Origin: Uliginosibacterium gangwonense DSM 18521
Lineage (GTDB): Bacteria > Pseudomonadota > Gammaproteobacteria > Burkholderiales > Rhodocyclaceae
Reading direction: 5' to 3'
Assembly (NCBI RefSeq): GCF_000373965.1
Contig: NZ_KB892863.1
Coordinates: forward strand, 1-64,000
Length of the DNA: 64,000 bases
A program made the position numbers and the translations under genes. Position 1 is the first letter of the stretch. Each line of letters begins with the position of its first letter. Shown piece by piece: positions 36,879-47,493 of the stretch. The notes beneath the pieces are model-generated. The model had not been told where the DNA came from and searched no databases. It was given only the letters and a program-made list of their open reading frames with translations.

Positions 36879-38414
36879 TTAACGGGCTTCTGCGTTTGCC
36901 AACCCAAGTTCGCCGGCAGGGGTTTTTGCGGAATCCGATTCCCAGGGGGTGTGATCGCTTTCCAGATCCATTTCCGCGTAGGGGACGATCCGGGTTTTGT
37001 GCTTGATGCGGTAGCCAAGCCAGATCAACAGGAACAATGGAATACCGATGTAGGTGGCGGTGAGGCCCACCCAATCAATCTTCCCGCCCAGTAGAGCCTG
37101 ATAATTCTGGCCCAGGGTAATCAGCAGGCACAGTGCAAAGGCAAACAGAGGGCCCAAGGGGAAGAAAGCAGATCTATACGGTAGGGCGGACATGTCCCGA
37201 TTCTGCAGCACGTAGCCTTTGCGGAAGCGGTAGTGGCAGACAGCGATGCCAAGCCACGCGATGAAACCCGTCATCCCGGAGGTATTCAACAGCCACAGAT
37301 AGACCGTTTTCTCGCCGTAGATCGAGGCCAGGAAACACAGCGCCCCCACAACCGTGGTGGCATAGAGTGCATTGAGTGGCACGCCATTGGAACTGAGCTT
37401 GGCGAAAATCCTGGGGGCTTTCCCTTCATTGGCCAGGGCGTAGAGCATGCGGGTCGACGCATACATGCCGGAGTTTCCTGCTGAGAGGATGGCGGTGAGG
37501 ATGACCGTGTTCATCACCCCCGCGGCAAACGCCAAACCCAGGCGTTCAAATACCAAAGTAAAGGGGCTGACGCCGATGTTCTCTACGTCATTTTTGAGCA
37601 GATTCGGGTCGGTATAAGGAATGATCAGGCCGATGATGGCAATCGCACAGACGTAGAACAGCAGAATCCGCCAGAACACCTGACGCACTGCACGGGGGAT
37701 ACTCTTGCCGGGGTTTTCCGATTCTCCCGCAGCAATTCCGATCAGTTCGGTGCCCTGGAACGAGAACCCTGCAATCATGGCTACCCCGAGCAGGGCTGGA
37801 AATCCTCCCGCGAAGGGCGCATCACCTGTTTTCAGATTCGCCAATGGGGAACTGGGTGCGCCGTGGACAATCCCAAAGATCATAGCAAGCCCGGCGGCGA
37901 TGAATACCAGCACGGTGACAACCTTGATGAGCGAGAACCAGTATTCACCTTCGCCAAAGCCTTTGACCGAGATGGCGTTGAGGATGAACATCAGGGCGAG
38001 GAAGGTTCCGCTCCATATGAAGCCTGAGACCTCTGGGAACCAGTACTTCATCACGATACTGGCCGCTGCAAGTTCTACCGCAATGGTCACCGCCCAGTTG
38101 TACCAGTAGTTCCAACCCAAGGCGAAGCCAAAGGCGGGGTCCACAAAACGGGAGCCGTAGGTGGAGAAGGAACCTGCCACGGGCATGTAGGCGGCCATTT
38201 CCCCCAGACTGGTCATCAGGAAATAAACCATGAGCCCGATGACCGCATACGCCACCAACGCACCTCCTGGCCCGGCTTGGGCGACGGATGCGCCTGAGGC
38301 AACGAAAAGCCCAGTGCCAATTGAACCACCGATGGCGATCATGGTGAGGTGGCGTGTACGCAGGCTGCGCCTGAGCTTGGGCTCAGGCGTGGATGCTGCG
38401 GGTGTGGTGTCCAT
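36879..38414 (-). CDS. lysP: lysine-specific permease-type amino acid transporter
   Basis: A 511-residue APC-family permease with 12 predicted helices. It matches LysP closely in my reading: RHLTMIAIGGSIGTGLFVAS at about residue 22, FSFQGTELIGIAAGESE, RAVRQVFWRILLFY, and LNTSGMTGFIAWLGIA. The C-terminal hydrophilic tail of ~30 residues is longer than in Escherichia coli. It takes up lysine with protons. Monocistronic; I see no lysine riboswitch in the 250 bases upstream. Confidence 0.92.
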   Translation of the reverse strand: MDTTPAASTPEPKLRRSLRTRHLTMIAIGGSIGTGLFVASGASVAQAGPGGALVAYAVIGLMVYFLMTSLGEMAAYMPVAGSFSTYGSRFVDPAFGFALGWNYWYNWAVTIAVELAAASIVMKYWFPEVSGFIWSGTFLALMFILNAISVKGFGEGEYWFSLIKVVTVLVFIAAGLAMIFGIVHGAPSSPLANLKTGDAPFAGGFPALLGVAMIAGFSFQGTELIGIAAGESENPGKSIPRAVRQVFWRILLFYVCAIAIIGLIIPYTDPNLLKNDVENIGVSPFTLVFERLGLAFAAGVMNTVILTAILSAGNSGMYASTRMLYALANEGKAPRIFAKLSSNGVPLNALYATTVVGALCFLASIYGEKTVYLWLLNTSGMTGFIAWLGIAVCHYRFRKGYVLQNRDMSALPYRSAFFPLGPLFAFALCLLITLGQNYQALLGGKIDWVGLTATYIGIPLFLLIWLGYRIKHKTRIVPYAEMDLESDHTPWESDSAKTPAGELGLANAEAR

Positions 38415-38632
38415 ATCGAATTCCTGTTCGCGGATTCAAATAGGGATGTAGCGCACGATGGGTGCCTGCATCCCCATAAAAAAGCGCGATCCTAGCACCA
38501 ACGCTCGAATTTGGTGCGAATTATTGATACAGGGACGCTTGGGTTTGGGCAGAATCAATCTGCCAGAGGATTTAGGCTTCGGTTGGAGTGGTTTTTTGCC
38601 GAGGTGGCGCCTGTAGTTAGGCCAAGGCAAGG

Positions 38633-38656
38633 CGCCCCCGAGTGGACCCGGGGGCG
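38633..38656 (-). terminator. probable terminator of the min operon
   Basis: An 8-bp GC-only stem CGCCCCCG / CGGGGGCG with an 8-base loop, eight bases past the minE stop on the minus strand. It lacks a clear T-run, so efficiency is doubtful. Confidence 0.5.
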
Positions 38657-38663
38657 GTAAGGC

Positions 38664-38936
38664 TTAGCGTGAGTCTGCACCAGCCTCGGGCATCACGATA
38701 TTGACTTCCAGCACCTCATAATTGTCTTTGCGCTCAAGTTGAACCTTGATGTCATCCGCGTTGACCTTGACGTATTTGGAAATCACATCGATCAATTCCT
38801 TTTGCAGCGCCGGGAGAAAATTCGGCTGGCTGCCGGTGTCGGTGCGTTGGTGTGCAATCACCAGGGTCAGCCGTTCCTTGGCCAGTTGGGCGGACTTGGG
38901 TTGGCTGTTGCCAAAGAGTCGTTCTAGCCAGGACAT
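38664..38936 (-). CDS. minE: cell division topological specificity factor MinE
   Basis: A 90-residue protein with the N-terminal anti-MinCD/membrane-targeting segment MSWLERLFG and the dimerising C-terminal domain (YVKVNADDIKVQLERKDNYE). It stimulates MinD ATPase and drives pole-to-pole oscillation. ATG 38936 lies two bases after the minD stop. Confidence 0.97.
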   Translation of the reverse strand: MSWLERLFGNSQPKSAQLAKERLTLVIAHQRTDTGSQPNFLPALQKELIDVISKYVKVNADDIKVQLERKDNYEVLEVNIVMPEAGADSR

Positions 38937-38938
38937 GA

Positions 38939-39754
38939 TCAAGCCCCCCCAAAGATGCGTTTGAGCAAGCCGGGCTTCTCGTAACTCACAAAGCGCAGTT
39001 CCTGCTCCTCACCCAAGAAGCGCGACACAATGTCGGAATAGGCTTCTGCTGCATCACAACCCTTGGTGTGGATGACCGGGGCGCCCGCATTGGAGGCCTG
39101 GAGTACGGCTTCCGATTCCGGGATAACCCCGAGTAGCGGTACGCGCAGCAGCTCCTGCACGTCCTTGTAGGACAGCATCTCACCTTCGTCCACGCGCTTG
39201 GCTGAATAACGGGTGATGATCAGGTGTTCCTTGACGGCTTCGCGGCCTTCCTTGGCCCGTCGGCTCTTGCTTTGCAGAATGCCGAGGATGCGGTCGGAGT
39301 CGCGGATCGAGGAGACTTCCGGGTTGGTCACCACCAGCGCCTCATCAGCGAAGGTCAGGGCCATGACTGCACCGCGTTCGATCCCTGCGGGGGAATCGCA
39401 CACGATGTACTCAAAGCCCATATGGGCCAACTCCGTCAATACCTTTTCGACACCTTCTTCTGTCAATGCATCCTTGTCGCGGGTTTGCGAGGCTGGTAGC
39501 ACGAAGAGGTTCTCGCAGTGCTTATCCTTGATCAGCGCTTGGTGTAGATTGGCTTCTCCCTGGATCACATTGATTAGGTCATAGACGACGCGGCGCTCGC
39601 ACCCCATGATGAGATCAAGGTTGCGCAAGCCGACATCGAAATCGATCACCGCAGTTTTAAAGCCTCTCAGTGCCAGCCCGCTTGAAAAGCTGGCGCTGGT
39701 GGTGGTTTTGCCAACCCCGCCTTTGCCGGAGGTTACGACGATCACTTGTGTCAC
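38939..39754 (-). CDS. minD: septum site-determining ATPase MinD
   Basis: A 271-residue ParA/MinD ATPase with deviant Walker A SGKGGVGKTTTSASF at residues 8-22, DFDVGLRNLDL, CDSPAGIERG, and the C-terminal amphipathic membrane helix ending in KPGLLKRIFGG. The start is GTG with GGGAG upstream. It recruits MinC to the membrane to block FtsZ rings away from midcell. Confidence 0.98.
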   Translation of the reverse strand: MTQVIVVTSGKGGVGKTTTSASFSSGLALRGFKTAVIDFDVGLRNLDLIMGCERRVVYDLINVIQGEANLHQALIKDKHCENLFVLPASQTRDKDALTEEGVEKVLTELAHMGFEYIVCDSPAGIERGAVMALTFADEALVVTNPEVSSIRDSDRILGILQSKSRRAKEGREAVKEHLIITRYSAKRVDEGEMLSYKDVQELLRVPLLGVIPESEAVLQASNAGAPVIHTKGCDAAEAYSDIVSRFLGEEQELRFVSYEKPGLLKRIFGGA

Positions 39755-39795
39755 AAATGTCTCCCTGTATGCCTGTAAGGCAGAAGTAGTCTTGT

Positions 39796-40557
39796 TCAGT
39801 CGAGCTGAAGCGGTTCAAGCACCAGGCTCTGACTCTCCCCGGTTTTCCTGAGCAGAGCATGGCTGGCATGGCCTGCGATGGCAGGTGGTATGCCTTGTTC
39901 AAATGTACGATAGACACCCGCAATCGAGATTAATTCCGGGCCGAAATTGGTTGTGATGATGCGTGCGGTCTGGTCCCCCGCGGCCCCGGCCAGCACACGT
40001 CCGCGCAACGGGCCGTAGCAGTGGATGTTACCGTCTGCGATGACTTCGGCGCCATGGCTTACGCCCCCAAGTACAATCAGGTCACAGCCGCGCGCATAGA
40101 TCTGTTGCCCTGAGCGGATGGTGCGCTCTACCACCATGGCAGAAGCCGTTTTCTGGGGTTCAGGCGCAGGCGCAACGGTGACAGCTGGGGCGGGTGGAGG
40201 GGCTACTTCTGTTTTAAGCGGAGGCAGTTCTACTTGCCGGAGGCCTCCGGAAGCGCCTTCCAGAATCGCAAAACCAGCCCTGCGGGCTGCATCGTGCAGG
40301 TAATCCGGAGCGCCCTTGAGTGCGACAGGCTGCAAACCATAACGGCGCAGCAGGCTTTGCAGGCCAACCCAGTCGACACGCTGAGGGAGGCCCTGGATTG
40401 AGCTTACGTCGATGATTGTCGCTTCACCAGCGAAGAATTCTCCCATCCCGCTTAACATGACTTGCAACGCATCGGCAAGGCGAACGTTGTCGATTTCGTG
40501 CAGAACGGCTGTCATCGCAGTCAGCGTGCCAGCCTTGAATTCTATGGGTTTGACCAT
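39796..40557 (-). CDS. minC: septum site-determining inhibitor MinC
   Basis: A 253-residue FtsZ antagonist. The N-terminal domain covers about residues 1-105, followed by a Pro/Ala/Val-rich linker (about 115-150). The C-terminal beta-helix starts at RSGQQIYARGCDLIVLGG and carries GNIHCYGPLRGR and GVYRTFE. First gene of minCDE. Confidence 0.95.
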   Translation of the reverse strand: MVKPIEFKAGTLTAMTAVLHEIDNVRLADALQVMLSGMGEFFAGEATIIDVSSIQGLPQRVDWVGLQSLLRRYGLQPVALKGAPDYLHDAARRAGFAILEGASGGLRQVELPPLKTEVAPPPAPAVTVAPAPEPQKTASAMVVERTIRSGQQIYARGCDLIVLGGVSHGAEVIADGNIHCYGPLRGRVLAGAAGDQTARIITTNFGPELISIAGVYRTFEQGIPPAIAGHASHALLRKTGESQSLVLEPLQLD

Positions 40558-40641
40558 GAGGCGGTAGATGAAATTGCAGCAAATCGCCTGAGTCTACTTT
40601 TTGAAGCGCTGCGGGGCAAGCCAAACAGTCAAATGGCGCAA

Positions 40642-41433
40642 TCAATGCCCACCGAAGCCCTGGATCAGCAGTGCCGTCAGCTCAAATCCCGTGTCATAAA
40701 TATGCTGTAATGCGGGTGCCAGGGAATTGAGAGAGGCGATCATCACCAGATAGCCAACGGTACTGGTGATGGGGAATCCCAGCGAGAAGAGGTTCAACTG
40801 GGGGGCGGTGCGGGTCAGTACTGCCAAGGCAATATTGGTGATGAGCAGCGCGGCGATCACGGGTAAGGAAATCATCAGACCAGAAGAAAAAACCGCCGTA
40901 CCAAGCTGCGCAACCACTGTCCAGGTTTTGCCTGTGACGACGCTCATGCCGATCGGTGCAAGCTCGAAACTGTGGGCAAGCACATCAATCAGTACCAAGT
41001 GACCATTGAGCGCAAGAAAAGTCAGCGAGGAGAGCAGGCTGAGCATTTCCCCCATGACGGCAGTTTGCGCGGATGAGTTGGGATCGAAAAATGTGGCAAA
41101 CGACAAGCCCATCTGCAAGCCGATCAGTTCCCCGGCCACATCCAGGGCGGCCATTACGATGCGCATCGACATCCCGATGGCGACCCCGATTACGATCTGC
41201 TGGATAAAAATGCCGATTCCGATCCAGCTACCCGGTGCAATGTTTGCTGCAGTAGGTGGGTGTGCGCTGGCGATGGCAAATGTGATCATCAGGCCAAAGG
41301 CCAGACGCACACGACGTGGCAACGCACTGCTGCTAAATATTGGCGCAGAGGCAATCACACCCAGCACGCGCGCCAGGGGAAACAGCCAGGTGATAAGCAG
41401 CAGATCCAGTTGGGCACTGGTGACGACCAGCAT
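40642..41433 (-). CDS. fliR: flagellar export apparatus protein FliR
   Basis: A 263-residue membrane protein of the flagellar type III export gate, with about six to seven hydrophobic helices. It shows the family segments ALPRRVRLAFGLMITFAIA, GLQMGLSFATFFDPNSSAQ and RTAPQLNLFSLGFPIT. It is last in the fliO-P-Q-R string. Confidence 0.96.
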   Translation of the reverse strand: MLVVTSAQLDLLLITWLFPLARVLGVIASAPIFSSSALPRRVRLAFGLMITFAIASAHPPTAANIAPGSWIGIGIFIQQIVIGVAIGMSMRIVMAALDVAGELIGLQMGLSFATFFDPNSSAQTAVMGEMLSLLSSLTFLALNGHLVLIDVLAHSFELAPIGMSVVTGKTWTVVAQLGTAVFSSGLMISLPVIAALLITNIALAVLTRTAPQLNLFSLGFPITSTVGYLVMIASLNSLAPALQHIYDTGFELTALLIQGFGGH

Positions 41434-41439
41434 GGGGCG

Positions 41440-41709
41440 CTATCCGATCAAGGTGGGAATGGCCTCGAAAAGCCTGCGGATGTAGTCGGTGAGTGTGGTG
41501 ATCATCCACGGCCCTGCAAGCAGGAGTGTGAGGAACATCACCAGCAGCTTGGGCACGAAGGACAGCGTGGCTTCGTTGATCTGTGTGGCTGCCTGAAAAA
41601 TACTGATGATCAGCCCGGTGGCCAGCGCAGCAATGAACATGGGTGCAGCAACCAGCAGGGCGGTTTCCATGGCACCACGGCCAATTTCCATCACGGTGGT
41701 GGGGGTCAT
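41440..41709 (-). CDS. fliQ: flagellar export apparatus protein FliQ
   Basis: An 89-residue two-helix protein with ALLVAAPMFIAALATGLIIS and the conserved loop AATQINEATLSFVPKLL. Length and motifs are typical. Six bases separate it from fliR and nine from fliP. Confidence 0.97.
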   Translation of the reverse strand: MTPTTVMEIGRGAMETALLVAAPMFIAALATGLIISIFQAATQINEATLSFVPKLLVMFLTLLLAGPWMITTLTDYIRRLFEAIPTLIG

Positions 41710-41718
41710 ATAACGCTC

Positions 41719-42462
41719 CTATCCAAAACTGTTGACCAGCGAGGCAATCAGCAGCCCCCAACCGTCAACCAGTACAAACAGCATGATCTTGAAAGGTAGA
41801 GACACCATTACGGGGGACATCATCATCATCCCCATCGACATCAGCACCGAGGCCACCACCATGTCGATAATCAGAAAGGGGATGAAAATAATGAAGCCGA
41901 TCTGAAATGCGGTTTTCAGCTCACTGGTGGCAAACGCAGGGATGATCACGCGCATCGGCAGGTCCGAGGCTTTGTCTACCTTGGGTGTGTTGGCAAGCTT
42001 GGAGAAGAGTGACAGATCCGGCTCGCGGATCTGCTTGAGCATGAAGGCCTTCATGGGGACTGAAGCGCGGGTGAGTGCTTCATCAAACTGGATCTTGTTT
42101 TCTGACAGGGGAACCCAGGCATCCTGATACACCTTGTCTAGCACGGGCGACATGATGAAGAAGGTGAGGAACAGTGCCAGCCCGATCATGACCTGGTTGG
42201 GGGGCGAGGTCTGGGTGCCCATGGCATGGCGCAACAGGGAGAGCACGATGATGATCCGGGTGAAGCAGGTCATCATCAACAAGACGGCAGGGAGAAAGCT
42301 CAGGGCGCTGAGCGTGAGCAGGGTTTGTACTGGCAGGCTATAGGTGGTGCTGCCACCTGGCCCCGGTGTGCTGGTAAAGCCGGGAAGGGATTGGGCAAGG
42401 CAGATCGTAGGCAGTAGGCAGGCCAATACTGCCAGTATGCGGAGAAGGGGAACACGCTTCAC
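41719..42462 (-). CDS. fliP: flagellar export apparatus protein FliP
   Basis: A 247-residue protein with an N-terminal signal peptide (about 1-23) and the family core MMTCFTRIIIVLSLLRHAMG, PNQVMIGLALFLTFFIMSPV and IGFIIFIPFLIIDMVVASVL. The GTG start overlaps the fliO stop (GTGA). FliP, FliQ and FliR build the export gate together. Confidence 0.97.
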   Translation of the reverse strand: MKRVPLLRILAVLACLLPTICLAQSLPGFTSTPGPGGSTTYSLPVQTLLTLSALSFLPAVLLMMTCFTRIIIVLSLLRHAMGTQTSPPNQVMIGLALFLTFFIMSPVLDKVYQDAWVPLSENKIQFDEALTRASVPMKAFMLKQIREPDLSLFSKLANTPKVDKASDLPMRVIIPAFATSELKTAFQIGFIIFIPFLIIDMVVASVLMSMGMMMMSPVMVSLPFKIMLFVLVDGWGLLIASLVNSFG

Positions 42463-42890
42463 TTGCGCCCCCGTTCCATGAACTGCTTGAGCCGTAGGGC
42501 AAAGTCCTGCATGGGTGGTGCTGCGGGAGCCGTGGGCAGGGGGACTTCACCCTCATCCAGCAGGTGCAGCATGTTGACGCGCCCAGGTGCTACGCCCAGC
42601 ACCATCACCCGATTGCCTGCGGCAACCAGTACCACGCGCTCACGTGGGCCGACGGAGGTAGCGGAGATGACCTTGAGGTTGCTGGTCGCAGCATTGCCGC
42701 CTTGTTGCAGGCGCCGCAACATATGCAGGGCACCGTACAGTACCACCAGAATCACGCCCAGGCCCACCACCATCTGCGCAATACCAGCGGCGGGGCTTGG
42801 GGCGGCGGAAGGGCTGGCCTGAACCAGACCCGGCAGCAAGCATAAAAGGAGAACGAAGCGTTTCACGGGTAAAGCTCGCGTTGAGTGCAT
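42459..42890 (-). CDS. fliO: flagellar biosynthesis protein FliO
   Basis: A 143-residue protein with a signal-like N-terminus and one membrane helix at about residues 38-58 (AQMVVGLGVILVVLYGALHM). The cytoplasmic FliO domain has SVGPRERVVLVAAG and the C-terminal basic tail. It assists assembly of the FliP ring. Upstream lies tex and not fliMN. Confidence 0.92.
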   Translation of the reverse strand: MHSTRALPVKRFVLLLCLLPGLVQASPSAAPSPAAGIAQMVVGLGVILVVLYGALHMLRRLQQGGNAATSNLKVISATSVGPRERVVLVAAGNRVMVLGVAPGRVNMLHLLDEGEVPLPTAPAAPPMQDFALRLKQFMERGRK

Positions 42891-43007
42891 AGTGCAAGGA
42901 TAGGCTTGCTCTATGCGATCTCAGCGCCGGATAAGCGGCAAAAATAGGCGGCAAATCTTGCCGTATTGAAGCGCGCCTACATGCTTGATCCGCGTGCCGT
43001 ACTTTTC

Positions 43008-45332
43008 CTACTTTTGGCGTGCCTTGGCAAACGCAGCTGCAAACGCGCTATTCAAGGGGGCTGGCTCGGGCTTGCGGGCCGCCTGTGGCTTGCCCTTGAC
43101 GGGCGTTCTACCGGGCTGGTCCGTTTTTGTCGGGCGTGCAGCTTCGTCAGACAGACGCATGCTGAGTGCGATGCGCTTGCGCGCCAGGTCCACCTCAATT
43201 ACTTTGACCTTGACGATGTCGCCCGCCTTGACGATCTCGGCAGGATCTTTGACGAAGCGATTGGAGAGTGCCGAGACGTGCACCAAGCCGTCCTGATGCA
43301 CACCGATATCCACGAAGGCACCGAAGTTGGTGACATTGGTCACGACCCCCTCGAGCAACATGCCAGGGGCGAGGTCCTTCAGGTTCTCGACGCCTTCGCG
43401 GAAAGAGGCTGTCTTGAATTCCGGGCGCGGGTCACGGCCGGGTTTGTCGAGTTCGCGCAGAATGTCTTGTATCGTCGGCAGACCGAAGCGCTCATCCGTA
43501 TACTTTTTGGCGTCCAATGCCCGCAAGGTGGCAGAGTCACCAATCAACTCGCGGGCTTTCTTCTGTACATCAGCAAGGATGCGCTCCACGACCGGATAGG
43601 CTTCCGGGTGGACCGCCGAGGCATCAAGCGGATTGTCTCCCTCATTGATACGCAAAAAGCCAGCGCATTGCTCGAAAGTCTTGTCGCCCAGACGCGGCAC
43701 CTTTTTGAGTGCACTACGGCTCTTGAAGGGGCCATTGGCATCACGATGAGAGACAATGTTCTGTGCCAGCGTGGTGTTCAGGCCCGATATACGGGTGAGC
43801 AGGGCGGCGGAGGCCATGTTGACGTCCACACCCACTGCGTTCACGCAATCTTCCACGACTGCATCCAGGGAACGGGCCAGCTTGCTCTGGTTCAGGTCGT
43901 GCTGGTATTGCCCCACGCCGATCGCCTTGGGTTCGATCTTGACGAGTTCAGCCAGCGGGTCTTGCAGGCGGCGGGCAATGGAGACCGCGCCCCGCAGGCT
44001 CACATCCAGCTCAGGGAATTCTTTCGCGGCCAGCTCTGAAGCGGAGTAGACCGATGCACCCGCTTCGGACACGACGATCTTCGTCAATTGCGGGCGCGAC
44101 AGTTGTTTGATCAGATCCGCTGCCAACTTGTCAGTCTCTCGGCTGGCGGTTCCGTTGCCGATGGCGATGAGTTCCACGTTGTGCTTTTCTACCAGCTTGG
44201 CAAGGGTATGGAGCGAGCCATCCCAATCCCGGCGGGGTTCATGCGGATAGATCGTGGCGGTATCCAGCAGCTTGCCGGTGGCATCCACTACGGCGACCTT
44301 GACGCCAGTGCGGATGCCGGGGTCCAGCCCCATGGTGGCCTTGGGGCCAGCGGGGGCAGCAAGCAGCAGGTCCTTGAGGTTCTTGGCAAACACACGGATG
44401 GCCTCTTCTTCGGCACGCTCGCGCAGCTTACCCATCAGATCCAGTTCCATCGAGAGTGCGAGTTTGACGCTCCAGGTCCAGCGGGCCGTATCGACCAGCC
44501 ATTTGTCGGCGGCGCGGCCCTGATCACGGATACCTGCGGCCACCATGATCTTGCGTTCGCAAGGGTTGGGCTCCGGGCTGCGCGAACCGTCCTCTGGGTC
44601 GGTATCTAGGGCCAGCTTCACACGCAGCGCATCTTCATTGCGGCCACGGAACAGGGCCAGGGCGCGGTGGGAGGGAATGTCGCCCAGCTTTTCACGATAG
44701 GCAAAGTAGTCGCGGAACTTGGCGGCTTCCTGATCGTTGTCCTTGCCTTCTGCTACGTTGGCTACGACCACACCGTGCGCATCAACGTATTCGCGCAGGC
44801 TACCCAGCAGCTCGGCGTCTTCAGCAAAGCGCTCCATCAGGATCTGGCGGGCACCATCGAGCACAGCTTTGGTATCGGCAAAGCCAGCTTCGGCATTGAA
44901 ATACTTGGCGGCTTCCTCTTCCGGCTTCAGATTCGGGTCGGTCAGCAGGGCTTCGGCCAGCGGGGCGATGCCTGCTTCACGGGCAATCTGGGCCTTGGTG
45001 CGGCGCTTTTGCTTGTAAGGCAGGTAAAGGTCTTCGAGGCGTTGCTTGGTTTCCGCGTTTTCGATCTCGCTACGCAGTGTTGGAGTCAGTTTGCCTTGTT
45101 CATCGATGCTCGCCAGCACAGCGGTGCGGCGTTCCTCCAGCTCACGCAGGTAGCCCAGACGCTCTTCCAGATTACGCAACTGAGTATCGTCTAAACCACC
45201 GGTTACCTCTTTACGGTAGCGGGAGATAAAGGGAACGGTTGCTCCACCATCAAGTAGTTCGATGGCTGCAACGACCTGATAGGGCTGGGCGCCGAGTTCG
45301 GCTGCAATGCGGTGTTCGATCGAAGGCAACAT
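43008..45332 (-). CDS. tex: RNA-binding transcription accessory protein Tex
   Basis: A 774-residue protein. The N-terminal Tex helical domain begins at ATG 45332 ([14 protein letters not shown]). A YqgF-like nuclease fold is marked by [17 protein letters not shown], followed by helix-hairpin-helix modules. The C-terminal S1 RNA-binding domain runs from [20 protein letters not shown] to [12 protein letters not shown] Pro/Lys-rich tail follows. The length matches Escherichia coli YhgF/Tex (773). The frame extends to 45422, but residues before 45332 are not family-like. Confidence 0.96.
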   Translation of the reverse strand: MLPSIEHRIAAELGAQPYQVVAAIELLDGGATVPFISRYRKEVTGGLDDTQLRNLEERLGYLRELEERRTAVLASIDEQGKLTPTLRSEIENAETKQRLEDLYLPYKQKRRTKAQIAREAGIAPLAEALLTDPNLKPEEEAAKYFNAEAGFADTKAVLDGARQILMERFAEDAELLGSLREYVDAHGVVVANVAEGKDNDQEAAKFRDYFAYREKLGDIPSHRALALFRGRNEDALRVKLALDTDPEDGSRSPEPNPCERKIMVAAGIRDQGRAADKWLVDTARWTWSVKLALSMELDLMGKLRERAEEEAIRVFAKNLKDLLLAAPAGPKATMGLDPGIRTGVKVAVVDATGKLLDTATIYPHEPRRDWDGSLHTLAKLVEKHNVELIAIGNGTASRETDKLAADLIKQLSRPQLTKIVVSEAGASVYSASELAAKEFPELDVSLRGAVSIARRLQDPLAELVKIEPKAIGVGQYQHDLNQSKLARSLDAVVEDCVNAVGVDVNMASAALLTRISGLNTTLAQNIVSHRDANGPFKSRSALKKVPRLGDKTFEQCAGFLRINEGDNPLDASAVHPEAYPVVERILADVQKKARELIGDSATLRALDAKKYTDERFGLPTIQDILRELDKPGRDPRPEFKTASFREGVENLKDLAPGMLLEGVVTNVTNFGAFVDIGVHQDGLVHVSALSNRFVKDPAEIVKAGDIVKVKVIEVDLARKRIALSMRLSDEAARPTKTDQPGRTPVKGKPQAARKPEPAPLNSAFAAAFAKARQK

Positions 45333-45426
45333 GATCCAAAACAGATAGGGACAAGGGCGCAGACTATGCCTAAGCAGGAACCTGGGCGCAAGCATCAATC
45401 GGCGAGTGGTTTGAACGGACAATAAA

Positions 45427-45454
45427 AAACGGCACCCCCGAAGGCGTGCCGTTT
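45427..45454 (-). terminator. rho-independent terminator of dps
   Basis: A 9-bp stem AAACGGCAC / GTGCCGTTT with a partly paired interior is followed on the minus strand by TTTATTG. It lies 17 bases past the dps stop. Confidence 0.88.
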
Positions 45455-45471
45455 GTGAAGACTACGGGCGC

Positions 45472-45975
45472 TTAATCTTCCAGCACGCTACGCAGCATCC
45501 ATGCGGTTTTTTCATGGATATCAAGGCGTTGCGTGAGCAGGTCGGCCGTCGGCTGATCGTTGGCTTTGTCCACCAACGGGAACAGATCCCGTGCCGTGCG
45601 TGCGGTGGCTTCTTGGGCAGCGACCAGCAGGCTTACCATTTCCAAAGCCTTGGGCTTGCCTTCTACGGCGGGAATGCTGGTGAGCTTCAGGTAATCCTGA
45701 TAGCTGCCTGGGGCTTGCACGCCAAGGGCGCGGATACGCTCAGCGATGATGTCCAGCGCATTCCATTGTTCGGTGTACTGAGCCATGAACATGGTGTGCA
45801 GGCTGTTGAACATCGGGCCGGTCACGTTCCAGTGGAAGTTGTGGGTCATCAGATACAGTGTGAAGCTGTCGGCCAGTAGGTGCGAAAGCCCTTCTGCAAT
45901 GGCTGTCCGGTCTTTTTCGGAGATACCGATGTCGATGGCGCCTGCCAGCGACTTCTTGCCTTTTTCCGCTTTCAT
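45472..45975 (-). CDS. dps: Dps-family DNA-binding ferritin-like protein
   Basis: A 167-residue miniferritin. The ferroxidase ligands lie in LMTHNFHWNVTGPMF and in AQYTEQWNALDIIAERIRAL. A Lys-rich N-terminus (MKAEKGKKS) may bind DNA. Dps oxidises and stores iron using peroxide, which fits the catalase gene 75 bases upstream on the same strand. Confidence 0.95.
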   Translation of the reverse strand: MKAEKGKKSLAGAIDIGISEKDRTAIAEGLSHLLADSFTLYLMTHNFHWNVTGPMFNSLHTMFMAQYTEQWNALDIIAERIRALGVQAPGSYQDYLKLTSIPAVEGKPKALEMVSLLVAAQEATARTARDLFPLVDKANDQPTADLLTQRLDIHEKTAWMLRSVLED

Positions 45976-46050
45976 TTCAACACTCCTTGGGTTTTAGAAC
46001 GTTTAGCGACGAAGCGCATGCTTTGCAGGGCCTCTCAGTCTTCTATGGTA

Positions 46051-47493
46051 TCAAGACAAACCCAATGCGTGGGCAACTCCCGCGCCATATTGCGGGTCTG
46101 CCTTGGCAAAATGCTCCACTTGGTGACGCTGTATTTCTACAGGTACGCCCTGCATAGCGGCGGCGATGTTGGCAAACAGGCGTTCGCGCTCGCCTTTATC
46201 AAAGAGCCGGAAGAGTGCACCGGGCTGTGAGTAATAGTCGTCGTCTTCGCGGTGATCGTAGTGGGCGGCGGCCCCGGCAAGTGCAAGCGGGGATTCGTTC
46301 AGCGCGGGCTGGTCGAACAAGGCGCCCGGCAGGCCGCTCGGGTTGTAGTTCGGTGTCGCTCCACCATTCCCATCCACACGGCCTGTGCCATCCTTGTGGG
46401 GATGATGGAAGGGGCAGCGTGGCGCATTCACGGGAATCTGGTGGTGATTGACCCCCAAACGATAGCGTTGAGTATCACCGTACGAGAACAGACGCCCTTG
46501 AAGCATGCGGTCTGGTGAAAAACCGATTCCTGGTACTACATTTGCAGGTGTAAAGGCGGCTTGCTCAACCTCGGCAAAATAATTGACTGGATTGCGGTTC
46601 AATTCCAGCACGCCGACTTCGATGAGCGGATAGTCGGCATGCGGCCACACCTTGGTCAGATCAAACGGGTTGATGTGGTAGGTGGCGGCATCCTTTTCCG
46701 GCATGATCTGCACCTTGAGCGTCCAGCGCGGGAAGTTTCCCTTGGCAATGTTCTCGAACAGATCCCGTTGGGCGCTTTCACGGTCTTGCCCCACCACGGC
46801 TGCAGCTTCTGCGTTGGTGTAGTGAGTCACACCTTGCTGGGATTTGAAGTGGAACTTCACCCAGAAGCGCTCGCCTGCTGTATTGGTGAAAGAGTAGGTG
46901 TGGCTGCCGAAGCCATGCATTTCGCGGTGGTTGCGGGGCAAGCCGCGATCACTCATCAGGATGGTGACCTGATGCAAGGATTCCGGGTGGCGCGACCAGA
47001 AATCCCAGGCCGCCACAGGGTTGCGCAAGTGGGTTTGCGGATCGCGCTTCTGGGTATGGATGAAATCCGGGAACTTGAGCGGATCACGAATGAAGAACAC
47101 AGGCGTATTGTTGCCCACCAGATCCCAGTTGCCTTCTTCGGTGTAGAACTTGAGCGCAAAGCCACGGACGTCGCGTTCGGCATCTGCAGCACCCGCTTCA
47201 CCTGCGACGGTTGAGAAGCGCAAGAACACCTCGGTGGTCTTGCCCACTTCGGCAAAAAGCTTGGCCTTGGTGTACTTCGTGATGTCGTGGGTGACTTTTA
47301 AGGTGCCATACGCGCCAGACCCCTTGGCGTGTACCACGCGTTCGGGGATGCGCTCACGGTCAAAGTGCGCAAGCTTCTCAAGCAACCACACATCCTGCAA
47401 GAGCACCGGCCCACGTGGCCCAGCGGTGAGACTGTTCTGGTTGTCAGCTACGGGAGCGCCTGCGGCGCTGCTCATTGGCTTGTTCTGACTCAT
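46051..47493 (-). CDS. katA: monofunctional haem catalase
   Basis: A 480-residue small-subunit clade 3 type catalase. The distal His is in [16 protein letters not shown], the Asn block is [19 protein letters not shown], and the haem-ligand Tyr lies in [14 protein letters not shown]. It destroys hydrogen peroxide. The 217-base divergent region upstream could hold an OxyR site; I cannot define one with confidence. Confidence 0.96.
   Translation of the reverse strand: MSQNKPMSSAAGAPVADNQNSLTAGPRGPVLLQDVWLLEKLAHFDRERIPERVVHAKGSGAYGTLKVTHDITKYTKAKLFAEVGKTTEVFLRFSTVAGEAGAADAERDVRGFALKFYTEEGNWDLVGNNTPVFFIRDPLKFPDFIHTQKRDPQTHLRNPVAAWDFWSRHPESLHQVTILMSDRGLPRNHREMHGFGSHTYSFTNTAGERFWVKFHFKSQQGVTHYTNAEAAAVVGQDRESAQRDLFENIAKGNFPRWTLKVQIMPEKDAATYHINPFDLTKVWPHADYPLIEVGVLELNRNPVNYFAEVEQAAFTPANVVPGIGFSPDRMLQGRLFSYGDTQRYRLGVNHHQIPVNAPRCPFHHPHKDGTGRVDGNGGATPNYNPSGLPGALFDQPALNESPLALAGAAAHYDHREDDDYYSQPGALFRLFDKGERERLFANIAAAMQGVPVEIQRHQVEHFAKADPQYGAGVAHALGLS

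Noticed and set aside
38436-38630. 64-codon minus-strand frame between lysP and minE
   Set aside because: No ribosome site or similarity; composition looks like non-coding spacer.
42966-44039. 357-codon plus-strand frame
   Set aside because: It is antisense to tex; the Tex product is complete with an S1 domain.
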